From contig JAGKQI010000087.1 in NCBI GenBank assembly GCA_018806915.1, positions 434,001 to 498,000 of the forward strand: a stretch of 64,000 bases of DNA, in the 5' to 3' direction. The position numbers were made by a program, and so were the translations under genes. This DNA is from Phytophthora colocasiae (taxonomy: Eukaryota; Oomycota; Peronosporomycetes; Peronosporales; Peronosporaceae). The notes under the pieces were generated by a model. The model was not told where the DNA came from. It was given only the letters and a program-made list of their open reading frames with translations, and did not search any database. Positions 33,201 through 43,380 of the stretch are shown here, one piece after another (within the stretch, counting starts at the first letter, position 1; every line of letters begins with the position of its first letter).

Positions 33201-33258
33201 CAACAGCGTAAAGAGAAGCAGATTAGATGAATATCTGGTTCGCGATATATCTCACTAA
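30227..33258 (+). pseudogene. DDE transposase, unit 4 (nearly intact, one frameshift)
   Basis: The best preserved copy. A single missing C (ATATCCGAGG versus ATATCCCGAGG) near 30341 breaks the frame after about 40 residues; the remaining 928 codons (30472-33258) are open to the natural stop, covering the catalytic core and the C-terminal Cys-cluster module. A unit with all one-base differences in the majority state would encode 1010 residues. If the missing C is a sequencing error, this copy could be active. Confidence 0.83.
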
Positions 33259-33668
33259 TCGTACTGCATATAAGTACCTGGTCGCACGTCTTGCTTTCCT
33301 TCGCTCAATGGCCTCGAGATAGTGTATTCTCCCAGTCGACAATGTGTAAATGACCTCGCGAATTGAGTACAGTGCCTACACGAACGTGCAAACAGTCAAT
33401 CAGTATTGTGTAAAGCTGGGCGGCCATTAACAACAAGATACAAAGGTTATTGTTGTATGACACCACACCTTGGACGGGAACACTCTGCTGTAGCAGCCCA
33501 TAGCTGCGTCCTTCTGCATTGCTGTATGATGTGTGATATCACCGTCGTGTCTGAGCCCAAATACTGGGGAATGAACCGGGACAAAAGCGGTGAAAACCGG
33601 TACCGTCCGGTCGGAAGTGGTGCCGACCGGTTGCGGGTCAAGCCCCAGAATAACGTATGAACCCCCCC

Positions 33669-33677
33669 CCAGAAAAG
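33669..33677. repeat. Target site duplication, right (CCAGAAAAG)
   Basis: Exact repeat of 19345-19353, adjoining the C-run at the end of unit 4. Assigning the last two C's to the host gives the full nine bases. Confidence 0.8.
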
Positions 33678-34268
33678 AAAGCGACGGATCGAATCAAGTT
33701 GTTGCAGAGAATGCCGGTGGAAGCGCAGAGAATCATGTTTGACGATTCGACAGAGCAGGCGAATAGAGCACTCGACATAGCAATCAAGGCAGCACCAAAC
33801 ATCGAACTTCACCTTAAAGGTTTGTTGACGATTTCGTCAGCTGGTACTGTTGCATGGTATGATGGTCCCAGTGGTTACGATGTTCGATTGGTGAGCGCGT
33901 CATTTTGCAATGTCATGGATCCGCATCTAATCGAGAGTTTCGCGAGGGCGTGCAATGTTAATCCATCCATGAATGGTTTTCTCCTTGAAGCTTGTTTTTT
34001 TGCTTATCTGATCCATAATGGACTGGTTTGGTGCGTTCGATCCAAGACACTTCATCGAGCTCTTGGACAGCCTCGTCGTTGGCGATCTGGAGAAAGTTGC
34101 TATGGTTGAATTGTGTTTTGTTGCCCCAGTGGCTAGGCGGGACACGTTCACCTTACCCGTGAGCAGCGAAGACTTTAAGAAGAAAGTTATGCAAGTTCCT
34201 CGTCGCCATCGTGATCAACTCGGAGGTTTCCTAACCAAATATTCAATGACTGCCGTGCAATGGTCATG
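33669..34268 (+). pseudogene. CRN-like NTPase gene, segment right of the transposon array
   Basis: The coding frame interrupted by the array resumes here (KATDRIKLLQRMPVEAQ, YDVRLVSASFCNVMDPHLIE, NPSMNGFLLEACFFA). The pattern 'S-x-F ... hydrophobic-E-x-F-F-A' matches the C-terminal region of CRN-type NTPase proteins. One frameshift near 34015-34030 moves the frame to the next segment (FGAFDPRHFIELLD ... FTLPVSSEDFKKK), and the end is degenerate. Joined to 19207-19353 by the target duplication, it is the host gene the array disrupted, itself already a pseudogene. Confidence 0.5.
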
Positions 34269-34340
34269 ATCGTCGGAGTGGAGTACAAGATCACTGATAA
34301 CTATCGAGTCGCAAGTTGGCTAGAAGTGCAAGTCTCTCTG

Positions 34341-34367
34341 TGTGTGTGTGTGTGGGGGGGGGGGGGT
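34341..34367. repeat. (GT)n/(G)n microsatellite
   Basis: A run of about eight GT dinucleotides passes directly into a run of about thirteen G. The surrounding 34270-34640 holds no gene. Confidence 0.85.
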
Positions 34368-34643
34368 CGATAATCAAGCACGACAGTTGAACACTGCTTC
34401 TTATATCGTTCAAGTTGGAATGAAGACAGAGGCACAAGGCACTTCTCATTCTGTGGCGAGATATACATGGTCAACAGAGAGACCGAGCACACTAGGGGTG
34501 TCTACCCCCCACAGCGCTGGACAGTAGGGCTGATTGATTTATACGAGGTTGTACTGCCGGAGTAGAGAGTGCTATACCCGTGTATTGTAATCGACTAGCG
34601 TTCTAGCTTGGACAAGTGTCGTTCAGCACCTTGGCCAAGTACA

Positions 34644-34982
34644 TTACTTGTCCGAGACTTTGACCTTCTTGACCTTCTCCACGGATTCCTTGACCGTCTC
34701 CTTGACCATATCCTTTACCTGCTTGACCTTCTCCTTAATTTTTTTCGATGTCCCTGATATCTTCTTATGTAAGTTAATAGTACCGCCACGAACCCCAGGG
34801 TTGTTCTTGAGATTGACGATGAGCGCTTGCCAGTTTCCGCCCAACCTCCTCGCTTGTTCTTGTGGAATATTATCCCGTTCGCGAACACAGTGACTTTGTA
34901 TACTATACAAACTCAAGACAATCGAAAACGGAAGGTAGCAAAACGCTCCCTTCGACGTGTAGCCATTTCGAAGGGTCGGCAA
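34644..34982 (-). pseudogene. RXLR-type small secreted protein family member, 5' truncated
   Basis: On the minus strand, from about 34875 downward, this matches the small secreted proteins at 56621, 60582 and 62290: NIPQEQARRLGG, ALIVNLKNNPGVRGG, SGTSKKIKEK and a Lys-rich helical C-terminus (KESVEKVKKVKVSDK). The signal peptide and RXLR segment are missing and replaced by unrelated DNA, so the first 37 codons of the frame are not part of the family. The 3' flank also matches that of the 60582 gene (34560-34643 versus 60490-60581). Probably dead. Confidence 0.7.
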
Positions 34983-35282
34983 CCGATAAGATGGCTACAA
35001 AACAGATGGGAGCAAAACGCCCCCATCGATGCCTTTCAAATAAGCTCTGCTATTGGCCAAAAAAAATATTTTCATCTGAGAATTCGATTCGAAAGGACAC
35101 TCGCCCCAGCGGATTGGCTGAACGCAGCTACTAACATGAGTGGTATCAGCGATATCTTCGGCATATCTTACGAAGTAGGTACATGACTAATGTTCTAGCG
35201 AGCAGCTGCCAGGCCAGCGAGCAGTTGCCAGGCTTCTTCAGATATATTCCTCCCTCACTTCGGAAAACAACTTGGAAGAGTG
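34983..35282. other. Spacer before the piggyBac gene
   Basis: No gene seen. A short tandem repeat of a GCGAGCAG(C/T)TGCCAGGC motif occurs at 35198-35236, shortly before the likely start of the piggyBac ORF. Confidence 0.5.
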
Positions 35283-38200
35283 ATGCCACCAAGAAAGCGG
35301 CATCTGGATGCTAATTCGGGTAAATTAGCAAAACGTCGACATTTGCCATCCCGCACTGGAGCAAACAGTAAGCAAGCGGTGTTGCGAGGTATACTATGTG
35401 TTTTTCACCAGCATAGAAGAAATATTTGCTAACCTCGTTAAATGTGCAGAGGGTACTGCCTTGTTCAAAGAGATATGGAGAGTTCTTCGGCAAGACGGAT
35501 GGACATCTAAACCGCCGCGCAGGAGTAGTCTTGATTCTCGTTATCGCTACGTCAAACCAGGTAAAAACCCAGCCGGTATCGAGGGGGAAGACTATTTTCT
35601 TGGGGAAGACTCACTAGTGCTTTACTATCGAAGCCTCAATGATCAAATGATTCGTGTTGATGGAGACACCGTGACCGTGTTTTTCCCTGCTCACGACAAT
35701 GTTTCGACTGGATCTATTCTGGACGTTCGTGAAAGTTGTTTAACCGAGCGTAGGTGTGGTGATAAACCCTCGTCTTGTCAAGATGAAGCCATACACGTTA
35801 ATGTAAATCCCACACCTGGAGCTCGTGGTATCAGCATTGACAAACATAAGTCCAGATCTCACGAAGAGCATCATCATGAGAATTCTGTTGATTGCGTTCT
35901 AGGACAAGAAGACGTTCTTGACGTGGATGAATATCGTCAAGACCAGGAAGTCCCCAATGATTACGAAGATAGTATCGTGCAGATGGAAGAACAATCCCAG
36001 TTTGGCGACAATCGAGCTGATGGCGAACCCGGAGATGGCAGTGATGGCGTACTGGGCATAGAACAAGGCGTTTTAGATGGTAATCAAGGCGGTGTTGAAC
36101 ATGAAGTCGAACCAGATGGTAGATCGCGTGGGGAAGCGAGAAATGGAGACAATACTGGACATCACGATGACTTGGACGCTAATTCCGAATTATACCTGAA
36201 CAGTTTGATCGCATTTTCGCCAGCAAAAGAATCATGGATGATAACCAAGACGTTGAAGCCGATCTTAGCACAAGTGGGGAATTCATACATGGTTGGACGA
36301 GTTTGTCGGCGATCCAAACAAAAAGACCGTAAAGTACGAGATTCGGTGGCTGGATAGCTTGTTCCAGAACCAAGTCCACTCACTGGAAATCGGCGTTGTC
36401 CAACGCGGTATTGAAAACTACAGGCTGCTGACACGAACGACAGCAAAACCAACTTGGAGCGCATTAATTTCCGTCCCAGAAGAAGAATCACTCCCATCGG
36501 ATGCTCCAATCGAGGACCTTGTGGAGATGGAAACTTTTGGCGAGTTCGACCCAGACCGTCCGCTTCCCACTAGCCTTGGTGAGGTAGAAGCAATAAAGAG
36601 CATGAAGTTTGATCCGAGACTTGAATTGGAAGCTCCAGACGATCTCTACACACATAGTGATGGATCAACTAAGACTCGAGTGAGATCAGAATCTCTGCGA
36701 CTCTTCACCCATTCGGCTTCGTCGAGTTTTCTTGCCTATATCCCATTATACTTCTGGCGCCAGGTCGTGAATGAAACCAACGCCTATGCAGTTGTAAAGG
36801 GTGTAAAACTGCAGCCGCCTGTTACTCTGGCTGAACTGATGAAATTCATCGGGATTTTGTTTTACATGAGCATCAACAACAAGGGTGAGTATGCCAACTA
36901 TTGGGGCGTTCAACCAGAAGACATTATTATCGGAAATGGCACTTCGTCTGGACTGGAACAAATCATGCCCCTACGACGATTCAAACTGGTTCGAAAGTGT
37001 TTTTGCTTCCTTGCCGTACCTCCATCAACAAACCGCGATCCAGCTGCTCGAATCCGGCCGCTACTTAATTTGTTGAAATGTACTGGTGGTCGGTATATAG
37101 AAGTTGGTCGTAACGTGGCTCTCGACGAGAGCAGTATAGCATGTCGTTCCAAGTTCGGCCGTCATATGATCGTTTACAATCCGACGAAGCCGACTGGCAA
37201 ATATCACTTTCGACTATATATGCTGTGCTGCGCAACATCATGGATAGCAATCAACTACAGATTGCATTGCAATAGTGACGTCACCGACCGACTCGATGGG
37301 GTAGTACCAACGGATGAAGCATTGCGATTGCAACAGGAATGGGTCACGGAGAAGGTTTCTGCGATTCGGAGCCTAGTACTGGAGGTGGCTCGACCTATCT
37401 ATGGTTCAAATCGCGTCCTCAATACCGACAACTACTACACCTCTATTCAATTACTTCCAGCATTGCGTCTGCGAGGGTTATATGGACGTGGAACGGTTCG
37501 AGGAACAAGTAAACATTTTCCGCGCCACACTATGCTGGATAAACAACAGTCATCTCGTGGCGATTTTCGCCAAGGAGTTTCTGCCGAGCATGGAATAGTG
37601 GCAGCATCTTGGTGCGACGGTAGCGTTGTTCAAATTGTGTCTAATTCCGATGGATCTGGAGTGACTAATGTCGAGCGCCAAGTTGGAGCTACTTCGCAAA
37701 CGTTCGTAGCACCCGTGGCCGTGAAGCAATACAACCAGTTCATGCAAGGGGTGGATCGTCTAGATCAAATTCGTGCCCGGTTTCTCTCGCTGATGGACAT
37801 TCCTACAAAAATGGCATAAGAAGTTAGCGTTGGCCCTGATCGATATTGCAAGATCAAATGCTTATCTCACCCGCCGTTGTGTGGTTGATATGGCAAAACA
37901 ACGCGATTCGCACAGGACATTTGTCATTGAACTTGCTTCAGAATTAATATCGGGGAGGTGGGTAGATGCTCCAAGCGATAGCAGAATGGCGTTTGAGGCT
38001 ACGCGTTTGGAGGACCAAGTGGAAGCATTTGACACTCACACTAGTCCCCGAGAGCTATTCGTGTCGGTGAAATGTGACGAAAGTCCCCGTAAGAACTGTA
38101 CAGCAGTTGCATCGAGGCAGGTTTTCAAGGATTGTGGCCGAAAGCGCAGAGGATGTGTTGTTTGTCGATGGGAGGACCGATGGCCGACTGAGAAAACAGA

Positions 38201-38480
38201 TTATTGCGGAAATCACAACGTGTGTTTGTGTCGTGGAGTGTTCAGCAACAAACCAAAGGCTTACATGTGTCCTGATGCTGATCTTACGTGCTGGGAAAAA
38301 TTCCATCGTTTCTATTTGCCCAGCGAGTTGTTTTCTGGCAAAGGAAACCTACGATTAGTTTCAACCTTGTACAAGCTCAAAGAACCTCTGATAGTTGCGG
38401 AGAGAAAGCTGCGGAAAGAAAAGTCTTGTGCGGCCAGGTCCCTGGATCGTTGTTTCGGAAGTATTGGCGAACAGAGCTGA
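35283..38480 (+). pseudogene. piggyBac-type transposase, frameshifted
   Basis: The likely start is ATG 35283 (MPPRKRHLDANSG, basic). Three frame breaks divide it, near 35390, 36300-36350 and 37812. Segment 1 (35398-36357) has an N-terminal oomycete piggyBac module (DGWTSKPPRRSSLDSRYRYV, DYFLGEDSLVLYYRS) then an acidic linker. Segment 2 (36293-37819) holds the catalytic domain; candidate acidic residues are in ALDESSIACRSKFG, LNTDNYYTS and MQGVDRLDQIRARF. Segment 3 (37830-38480) starts in LALALIDIARSNAY and ends in a Cys-rich zinc-binding region (GCVVCRW ... YCGNHNVCLCRGVF). piggyBac enzymes cut and paste at TTAA, but I did not find clear terminal repeats. Inactive unless the indels are assembly errors. 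Confidence 0.85.
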
Positions 38481-38850
38481 AGTGCACCCATTATTAGTGC
38501 TGTGTTTACATTGTATACTTAATTCAAGACTATTGGTCCAGAAGCAATCATTTGTTTTTATTTTGTCGTGGCACAATTATTATCCCACCAAAATGTATAC
38601 TGACAAAATTTATAGTGGGTTGACTGGGAAATAGTTGGCCATCATTGATGTGTTTGTTTAGATGTCAAGTGGGTCAAGTTTGCTCCAGTATCAAGATTTT
38701 CGTCATCTCACCTACGAGTTACGCCATCTAGCGGCCACCATTACGGATGCTTTTCATCATCAATGTAGTCGTGCACAGTACTTCTGGTTATATCCAGTAT
38801 AAATGGTAAGAAGAATCAGAAGTATCACAATGTTTTAGCCACCTTAGTGA
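38481..38850. other. piggyBac 3' flank
   Basis: No gene. This stretch, together with the last coding part of the piggyBac element, recurs inverted at 48917-49440. A gene-like reading of it (38395-38634) is only a shadow of the piggyBac terminus. Confidence 0.6.
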
Positions 38851-40448
38851 CATTACGGTGGCTAAGAACAACAAAAAATTTACCGCTCGGTGCATTGATT
38901 ACACCCATCACCACGCAACCCTTTGCCGTCCCGTAGCCACTTCACCAACCCCAACACGGTGCATGGGGCGCATTCGAGCCCCTAAGCTGAGTGCGTTGTG
39001 GTCCGTGACATTGGGCTATGTCTGGCACCGCGGGTAAGCAAATGAGCCTACAGGTGAGCGGGACATCTAAACCTAAGCACTGTTCGACAATTCAGTCTTA
39101 CTCTTCTGATGGATTTTGTAAATACGATAAAAAAACTGCGTTGATGACCCGTGAAAAAAATAATCATGTTGAATGCACATGAATTGATAATTAACGCTAC
39201 TGCATCTCGACCACCCTAACTAACAGCAATACCGTACTCTCAGTGCGACACAAGCAGGCTCACACCACGATCGATCTCGGCTGCAACGTTTAACACTCAA
39301 TTTAAAGACGACCAACCCGGTACGGTCTTGTACAACATCCTGGCAAGTAGAGGCTCACATCGTCGTGGTGGTGGTGTTTGAGGTGTGGGTGGAGGAGAGG
39401 GACGGGGGGCGAGGAGTCACCAGCTCACCGGTCAACACATTTGGTACGAATCCTTCAGCGAAATCAACAACACGAATAGCCATTGTTGCAGCACGTGGTT
39501 GATATGGCACAACATGGCAAACAGTGCTTACCAGAGCAACTGGAGGAAAGCGTGCTGATAGCACGAAAACAGTATAAGCCTTGTAGTCATCATCGAGATC
39601 TCGCCCTTGTTGCGTTTGAGGTTGCCACAGACTCATTCTAGATCAAGCAGCTCGTTTTCCGTGAGGAAGTACCCGCAGCATCGCCGAAGAAATGCTCGAT
39701 GGTTTGTTGCAAGCAGCGAGCATCATTCCACGAAGGTGGTACCGGCAGGTGGCTGCAGCCAATCGGCAGAACCATTGCGCATGGTGATCGATGGCGAGTC
39801 GTGATCGTTGCCGCGGACAGCATGGCAGATAGCATGGTTCACTTTAATGTATAGCGTCTCGTCCGTTGTGGATGCCAATAGGTGGATAATTCTTCAGCAG
39901 TGTTGCGAGCATCATGTCGAAGAGCGTGGATCGACGTGGTGTACGGAGAGCAGGATCATAGCTCGACTGTGATCAGTTAGCTGGAGGAGGCGGGTGTTTT
40001 ACGGCGGCTGGCAGTACTGCGACTCGTGTCGTGGGAGGGTCCGTGCAGATCCAGGAAAATTTGGAAATGAACTGGGTTTGCATTTTTGGCGCGTTTGAGA
40101 TCGCTATCGCTGCATCTCACTTGACTGGGCCAAGATGAATGTGGGGTTGAAGCTACGAGCCAATCAGCGTGTCAGGATTTCGGAATGCATTCTGATTGGC
40201 TGACTCATTCAAAAGCGAAGACACTGGGCGAAAGCTTGGACGTTGAAGTCCACATTTCGCGCGCGAAGATCGTTTGGATTCTATGTTGAAGTCCAAGATC
40301 TCCCAGCCAATCCGAGTGCATTCCGAGATCCTGACACGCTGATTGGTGTAGTCAAGCGACGGTTCAGAATTTGTCTTGAGAACCTTTTCTGGTGACCTTT
40401 TCTTTATTTTACTCAAAAGTGACTATTTATTGTGCTTTGATAATCGCT
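38851..40448 (+). repeat. 1.6-kb dispersed repeat, copy 1
   Basis: Starts CATTACGGTGGCTAAGAAC and ends TTTGATAATCGCT. It is near-identical to 43381-44978 (direct) and 47318-48916 (inverted). Minus-strand frames such as 39355-39636 (MSLWQPQTQQGRDLDDDYKAY...) are conserved between copies but match no family I recognise. A foldback of about 187 bp is nested at 40160-40346. Part of the repeat (38940-39010) resembles DNA upstream of the chromo-OTU gene at 50790-50885, so it may be a non-coding part of a larger element. No terminal inverted repeat or target duplication is evident. Confidence 0.8.
40160..40346. repeat. Nested foldback (MITE-like) hairpin
   Basis: CCAATCAGCGTGTCAGGATT at the left end is the reverse complement of AATCCTGACACGCTGATTGG-like sequence at the right end; the two arms of about 42 bp differ at a few positions. 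The same hairpin is present at 44690-44876 and 47420-47606 in the other repeat copies. Confidence 0.75.
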
Positions 40449-40554
40449 TTGCCAAAAACAAAAGTAAATATGTACTATTTAAATAAATGTTTAGCTCCAC
40501 ATTTTTATTGTGGCGGTTCTTTTTTCTCAAAAGACCAAATATCTTTAGTAGACT

Positions 40555-41456
40555 ATGTCAGTTGCTATTTTACTTGATCAAGCGATGGCTGATTTTTCCG
40601 ACGAAGAAGATTTGCTACTATACCGACTAGCCAAGGCTGAACTAGATGCAAGACGAAGAATATCCTGGCGGCACGTGTGGCTGGGAATGCCATTTAGCAG
40701 TAAAACCCAGCGTCAACTCCAGATCAGGCTAAAGACGCTCAAACGAACGTACGGCACGAACTTAAATGGATTTCCCAGACGCTTCACTGGTGTTCAAGCA
40801 ACCGACCGAGTCATTGCGAGCGCCAACGTAAACGCACGAATGGGTCTACACCTCATGATCTCGAAGATATTTTCTTTGTGCCACGACTCGCGATTAATTC
40901 ACCTGACCACCACACTGGTGAAGTGACTCCTACTGGTGTTTCCGATATTCTCACCACAATTCCTGATCTACAATCTACGGATGTCTTCGTGGATTTCGGA
41001 TCTGGGGTTGGGAATATTGTGGCTCAAGTTGCTCTCGAAACTGAAGTTGGGTCGTGTATTGGGATTGAGCTGCAGCAAAATTTGGCTCAAATTGCAACCA
41101 CTTTGCTTTGTAGTAACACGTCTCGATACCCGAGGCTCAGGAATGTCAAGGTACATCATGCTGATATAAGATCGCTGGACAGAAAAATCTATACTGAGGT
41201 GGAGCGTGCAACCATCTTGTATGCAAATAATCTTGTGTTCGATCCGACAAGTAACACCGCCGTGGAAGGAATTGCGACTTCGTTGCCAAACTTGGTGGTA
41301 ATTGTTGTTACGGAAAGGGTTTGCGTTCGCCATCGTCCGGGATGTAAACGCCTATTTTGCTCTCTGTGGAAATATCACGACCCCATTAAAGTCTCCGTCT
41401 CATGGTCATCAAAAAAATGTTGCGTGTACTGGTACTCGAAGCGTAAACCTACGTAA
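40555..41456 (+). pseudogene. DOT1-like methyltransferase, one frameshift
   Basis: The N-terminal half (from 40555, or the ATG at 40585: MADFSDEEDLLLYRLAKAE) has a Myb/SANT-like helical region (RRISWRHVWLGM ... LQIRLKTLKRTYG). The C-terminal half (frame of 40878-41456) carries a class I SAM-binding motif, VFVDFGSGVGNIVAQVA, then GIELQQNLA and YANNLVFDP, as in DOT1 histone H3 lysine methyltransferases, and a C-terminal CVRHRPGCKRLFCSL segment. One base is out of register near 40800-40850. DOT1-like genes are multicopy and mobile-element-associated in oomycetes as I recall them, and this one sits next to a repeat and a piggyBac gene, so a transposon-borne copy is likely. Confidence 0.68.
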
Positions 41457-43380
41457 AAACCCGCTGATAAGACGCGCTTTAAGCTACCGGGTTGCGCGCA
41501 GAAGGCAGAACCAGTATGGTTTCTACTGATAAAATTAAGCGAACCGCATAAAGAAAAACTTGCAGGTATCAGTCGCCGTAAAACGTAGCTCCACCTCCAA
41601 ATGTTCTATCGGACGTGTTCGACAAATCATTATTCATCTTTGAAAACTATTAAAACGTGACATCGATATTACGTACACCAAATCGTTAGCAGTAGAGTAA
41701 TTATATGTAGGTTATGCTTGTTTTTAACTACCAGGCTGATGTGATACTAAGGGTTCGTGCCCCTGCACCTGCTGCCATTTATCGTGACCGCTTGCACTTG
41801 GTCCCAGGGCCCGGCACATCGATTCAAATTATGTAAGGCAGAGCTTTGAATTCGGTTCCCAGACGACTCCTGTAACTTGAGATTGACTGGTAAAATTAAT
41901 GTAATGCTGACTGACCAAACAAATGGACACGGCGGGAGAACGTCAGGCTAATAGAACTCAATTCGCCTAAATGTCAAACATGTATTTGTCAAATGGACAT
42001 GGGTTTACCCTTTCTTTTTGCCATCGTAAATATTGGATTGTGAGTTCAAATTCCTAAATTCAATAGCCATATTGTGTCTTTTACGGTACGAAATTTCATC
42101 TGTGATATGGACATGTATAGTTTACGATGTGGCGAATCACCTTTAGCAACAATGAGTCCTATCTCGGAAGCCACCAGTAACGGCGCTTTCCAGAAGCTGG
42201 AGGCTCCTACGACTTCGCTTGGGCTGGTAATTTAGGAAGATTACATCCCGACAAACGGAGATTTGGCTCACTGTCTCTCAGATCTAACGCTAATGGCGAA
42301 CGACGGCGTTGATGACCGGATCCAGAATTCGCCCTATGGTTCCCAGCCGATGGGGGACTCGAATCCGGACGCTTCACTATAAGGACGAGCTGTCATGTTG
42401 AGAAGGACGTCGTGTATAGGCGGCCGTTTATATTTTACTGTAAAGAAGAAAACTTAACCCCAAGTGTGCTTCTATTTTTCAGCGCTGAACGCGCCGCTAG
42501 TGCCGGTGTTGCGTTGAGCTAATGTCGCTGCGATCTGCTCGCGCGAGGGTAACGCCCAGCGAGCATAGCTGGCTTCGTAACGCAGTTCTCCTGTTGCTTC
42601 TTTGCGGTTTTGAATGAACTCCGTACCATGGTAAAGCGCCACAGCAGCTACCACACTTAGAACAGTACACAACATCAGCATCGTGGTAAAGCACCACGGC
42701 AACTACCACCTTAGAACAGTACACAGCATCAGCAATTTGATTGCTTGAAAGACTCAGGAACTCTGACAGAGTTATTATATAAAATGAAAACGATGTCGCC
42801 ATCTAGATGCGTTGTACCTGAGTGGAGAAGCGAATGCATTTTTTTTGGCTAAAAACAGGAAATCGTGAAATGCAACATGTATCCACATAGGTTGGCATTG
42901 AGTTGCTGTATCATCTCTACAGCTTTTTGCTCGGGAAATACCCCAATAATGCTGAACTTCGGTCCTACATATTCTGTTCTACCACAGGGTGGATGACCCA
43001 ACCTAGAGCTACAGCACCACAAACAAACATAATCTCAACCGCTTTAATGGATGTTATGTGTGATAGAGCTATCAATACATGCATTGATATCTTCATTTAA
43101 CAAAACACCTACCGATATATAAAGTGATGGTGTTATCATTTACTTTGATATTACAAGCTACGTTTGCGCTTCAATACATTGATTCACTCGAATTAAATTT
43201 AACAACGTATACTTGAATGTTGAGGATAAGTTAAACCAACAAAATCTTTGCACAGTCGATTGTCTGAGCATCCTAACCTATAGCCATCAACAAATCGACA
43301 TTCGATCACTATTTATACATTGCCCAACTAAGATGTTTCCTGGCGCCTACCTTAGGAATCAATGCCGTAAAGCGTCGCGC
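41457..43380. other. Intergenic, no supported gene
   Basis: AT-rich, with no recognisable domain in the short frames. A tandem duplication lies at 42627-42738. The region ends at the left arm of the large inverted repeat. Confidence 0.45.
42627..42738. repeat. Tandem duplication of about 56 bp
   Basis: Two adjacent imperfect copies of a unit beginning (C/A)(G/A)TGGTAAAGC(G/A)CCAC and ending AACAGTACAC(A/A)(A/G)CATCAGCA. A minus-strand frame through it encodes the repeated YCSK...L(Y/P)(H/W) pattern, with no known family. Confidence 0.7.

Larger units (their letters stand above)
19354..33668 (+). mobile_element. Head-to-tail tetramer of a 3.58-kb DDE DNA transposon
   Basis: Four near-identical units in the same orientation: 19354-22925, 22932-26510, 26511-30090 and 30091-33668. 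Each starts GGTTCATGCGATATGTTGGG and ends AGCCCCAGAATAACGTATGAACC, imperfect terminal inverted repeats of about 22 bp. Junction 1/2 has the spacer TTAGAT; junctions 2/3 and 3/4 have a run of eight C; the array ends in C's before the target site. One 9-bp target duplication flanks the whole array and none is seen at internal joints. Behind the left end are five TCCGA repeats (19393-19427) and a GGGGCCGACAGGCCCC hairpin; before the right end are ACCGGT/GGTCGG inverted motifs, possible transposase-binding sites. Mutator-like is plausible from the target size, but the superfamily is unassigned. Confidence 0.88.

Noticed and set aside
19491..33258. Programmed frameshifting to make the transposase
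   Set aside because: The breaks are at different sites in each copy and each site is intact in other copies, so they are indels or sequence errors, not a shared signal.
34341..34367. Telomere-like G-rich run
   Set aside because: It is a GT microsatellite followed by a poly-G run, without the TTTAGGG-type unit of oomycete telomeres.
34827..35186. 119-residue ORF opposite the truncated RXLR-family copy
   Set aside because: It is in part an antisense shadow of the family member and has no recognisable feature of its own.
39355..39636. Conserved 93-residue ORF in the 1.6-kb repeat
   Set aside because: It recurs only because the whole repeat is duplicated; the adjoining frames recur equally, and no domain or codon pattern supports it as a gene.
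42497..42802. Cys-rich repeat-containing small protein on the minus strand
   Set aside because: The apparent repeat follows from the DNA tandem duplication at 42627-42738; no signal peptide or family match.
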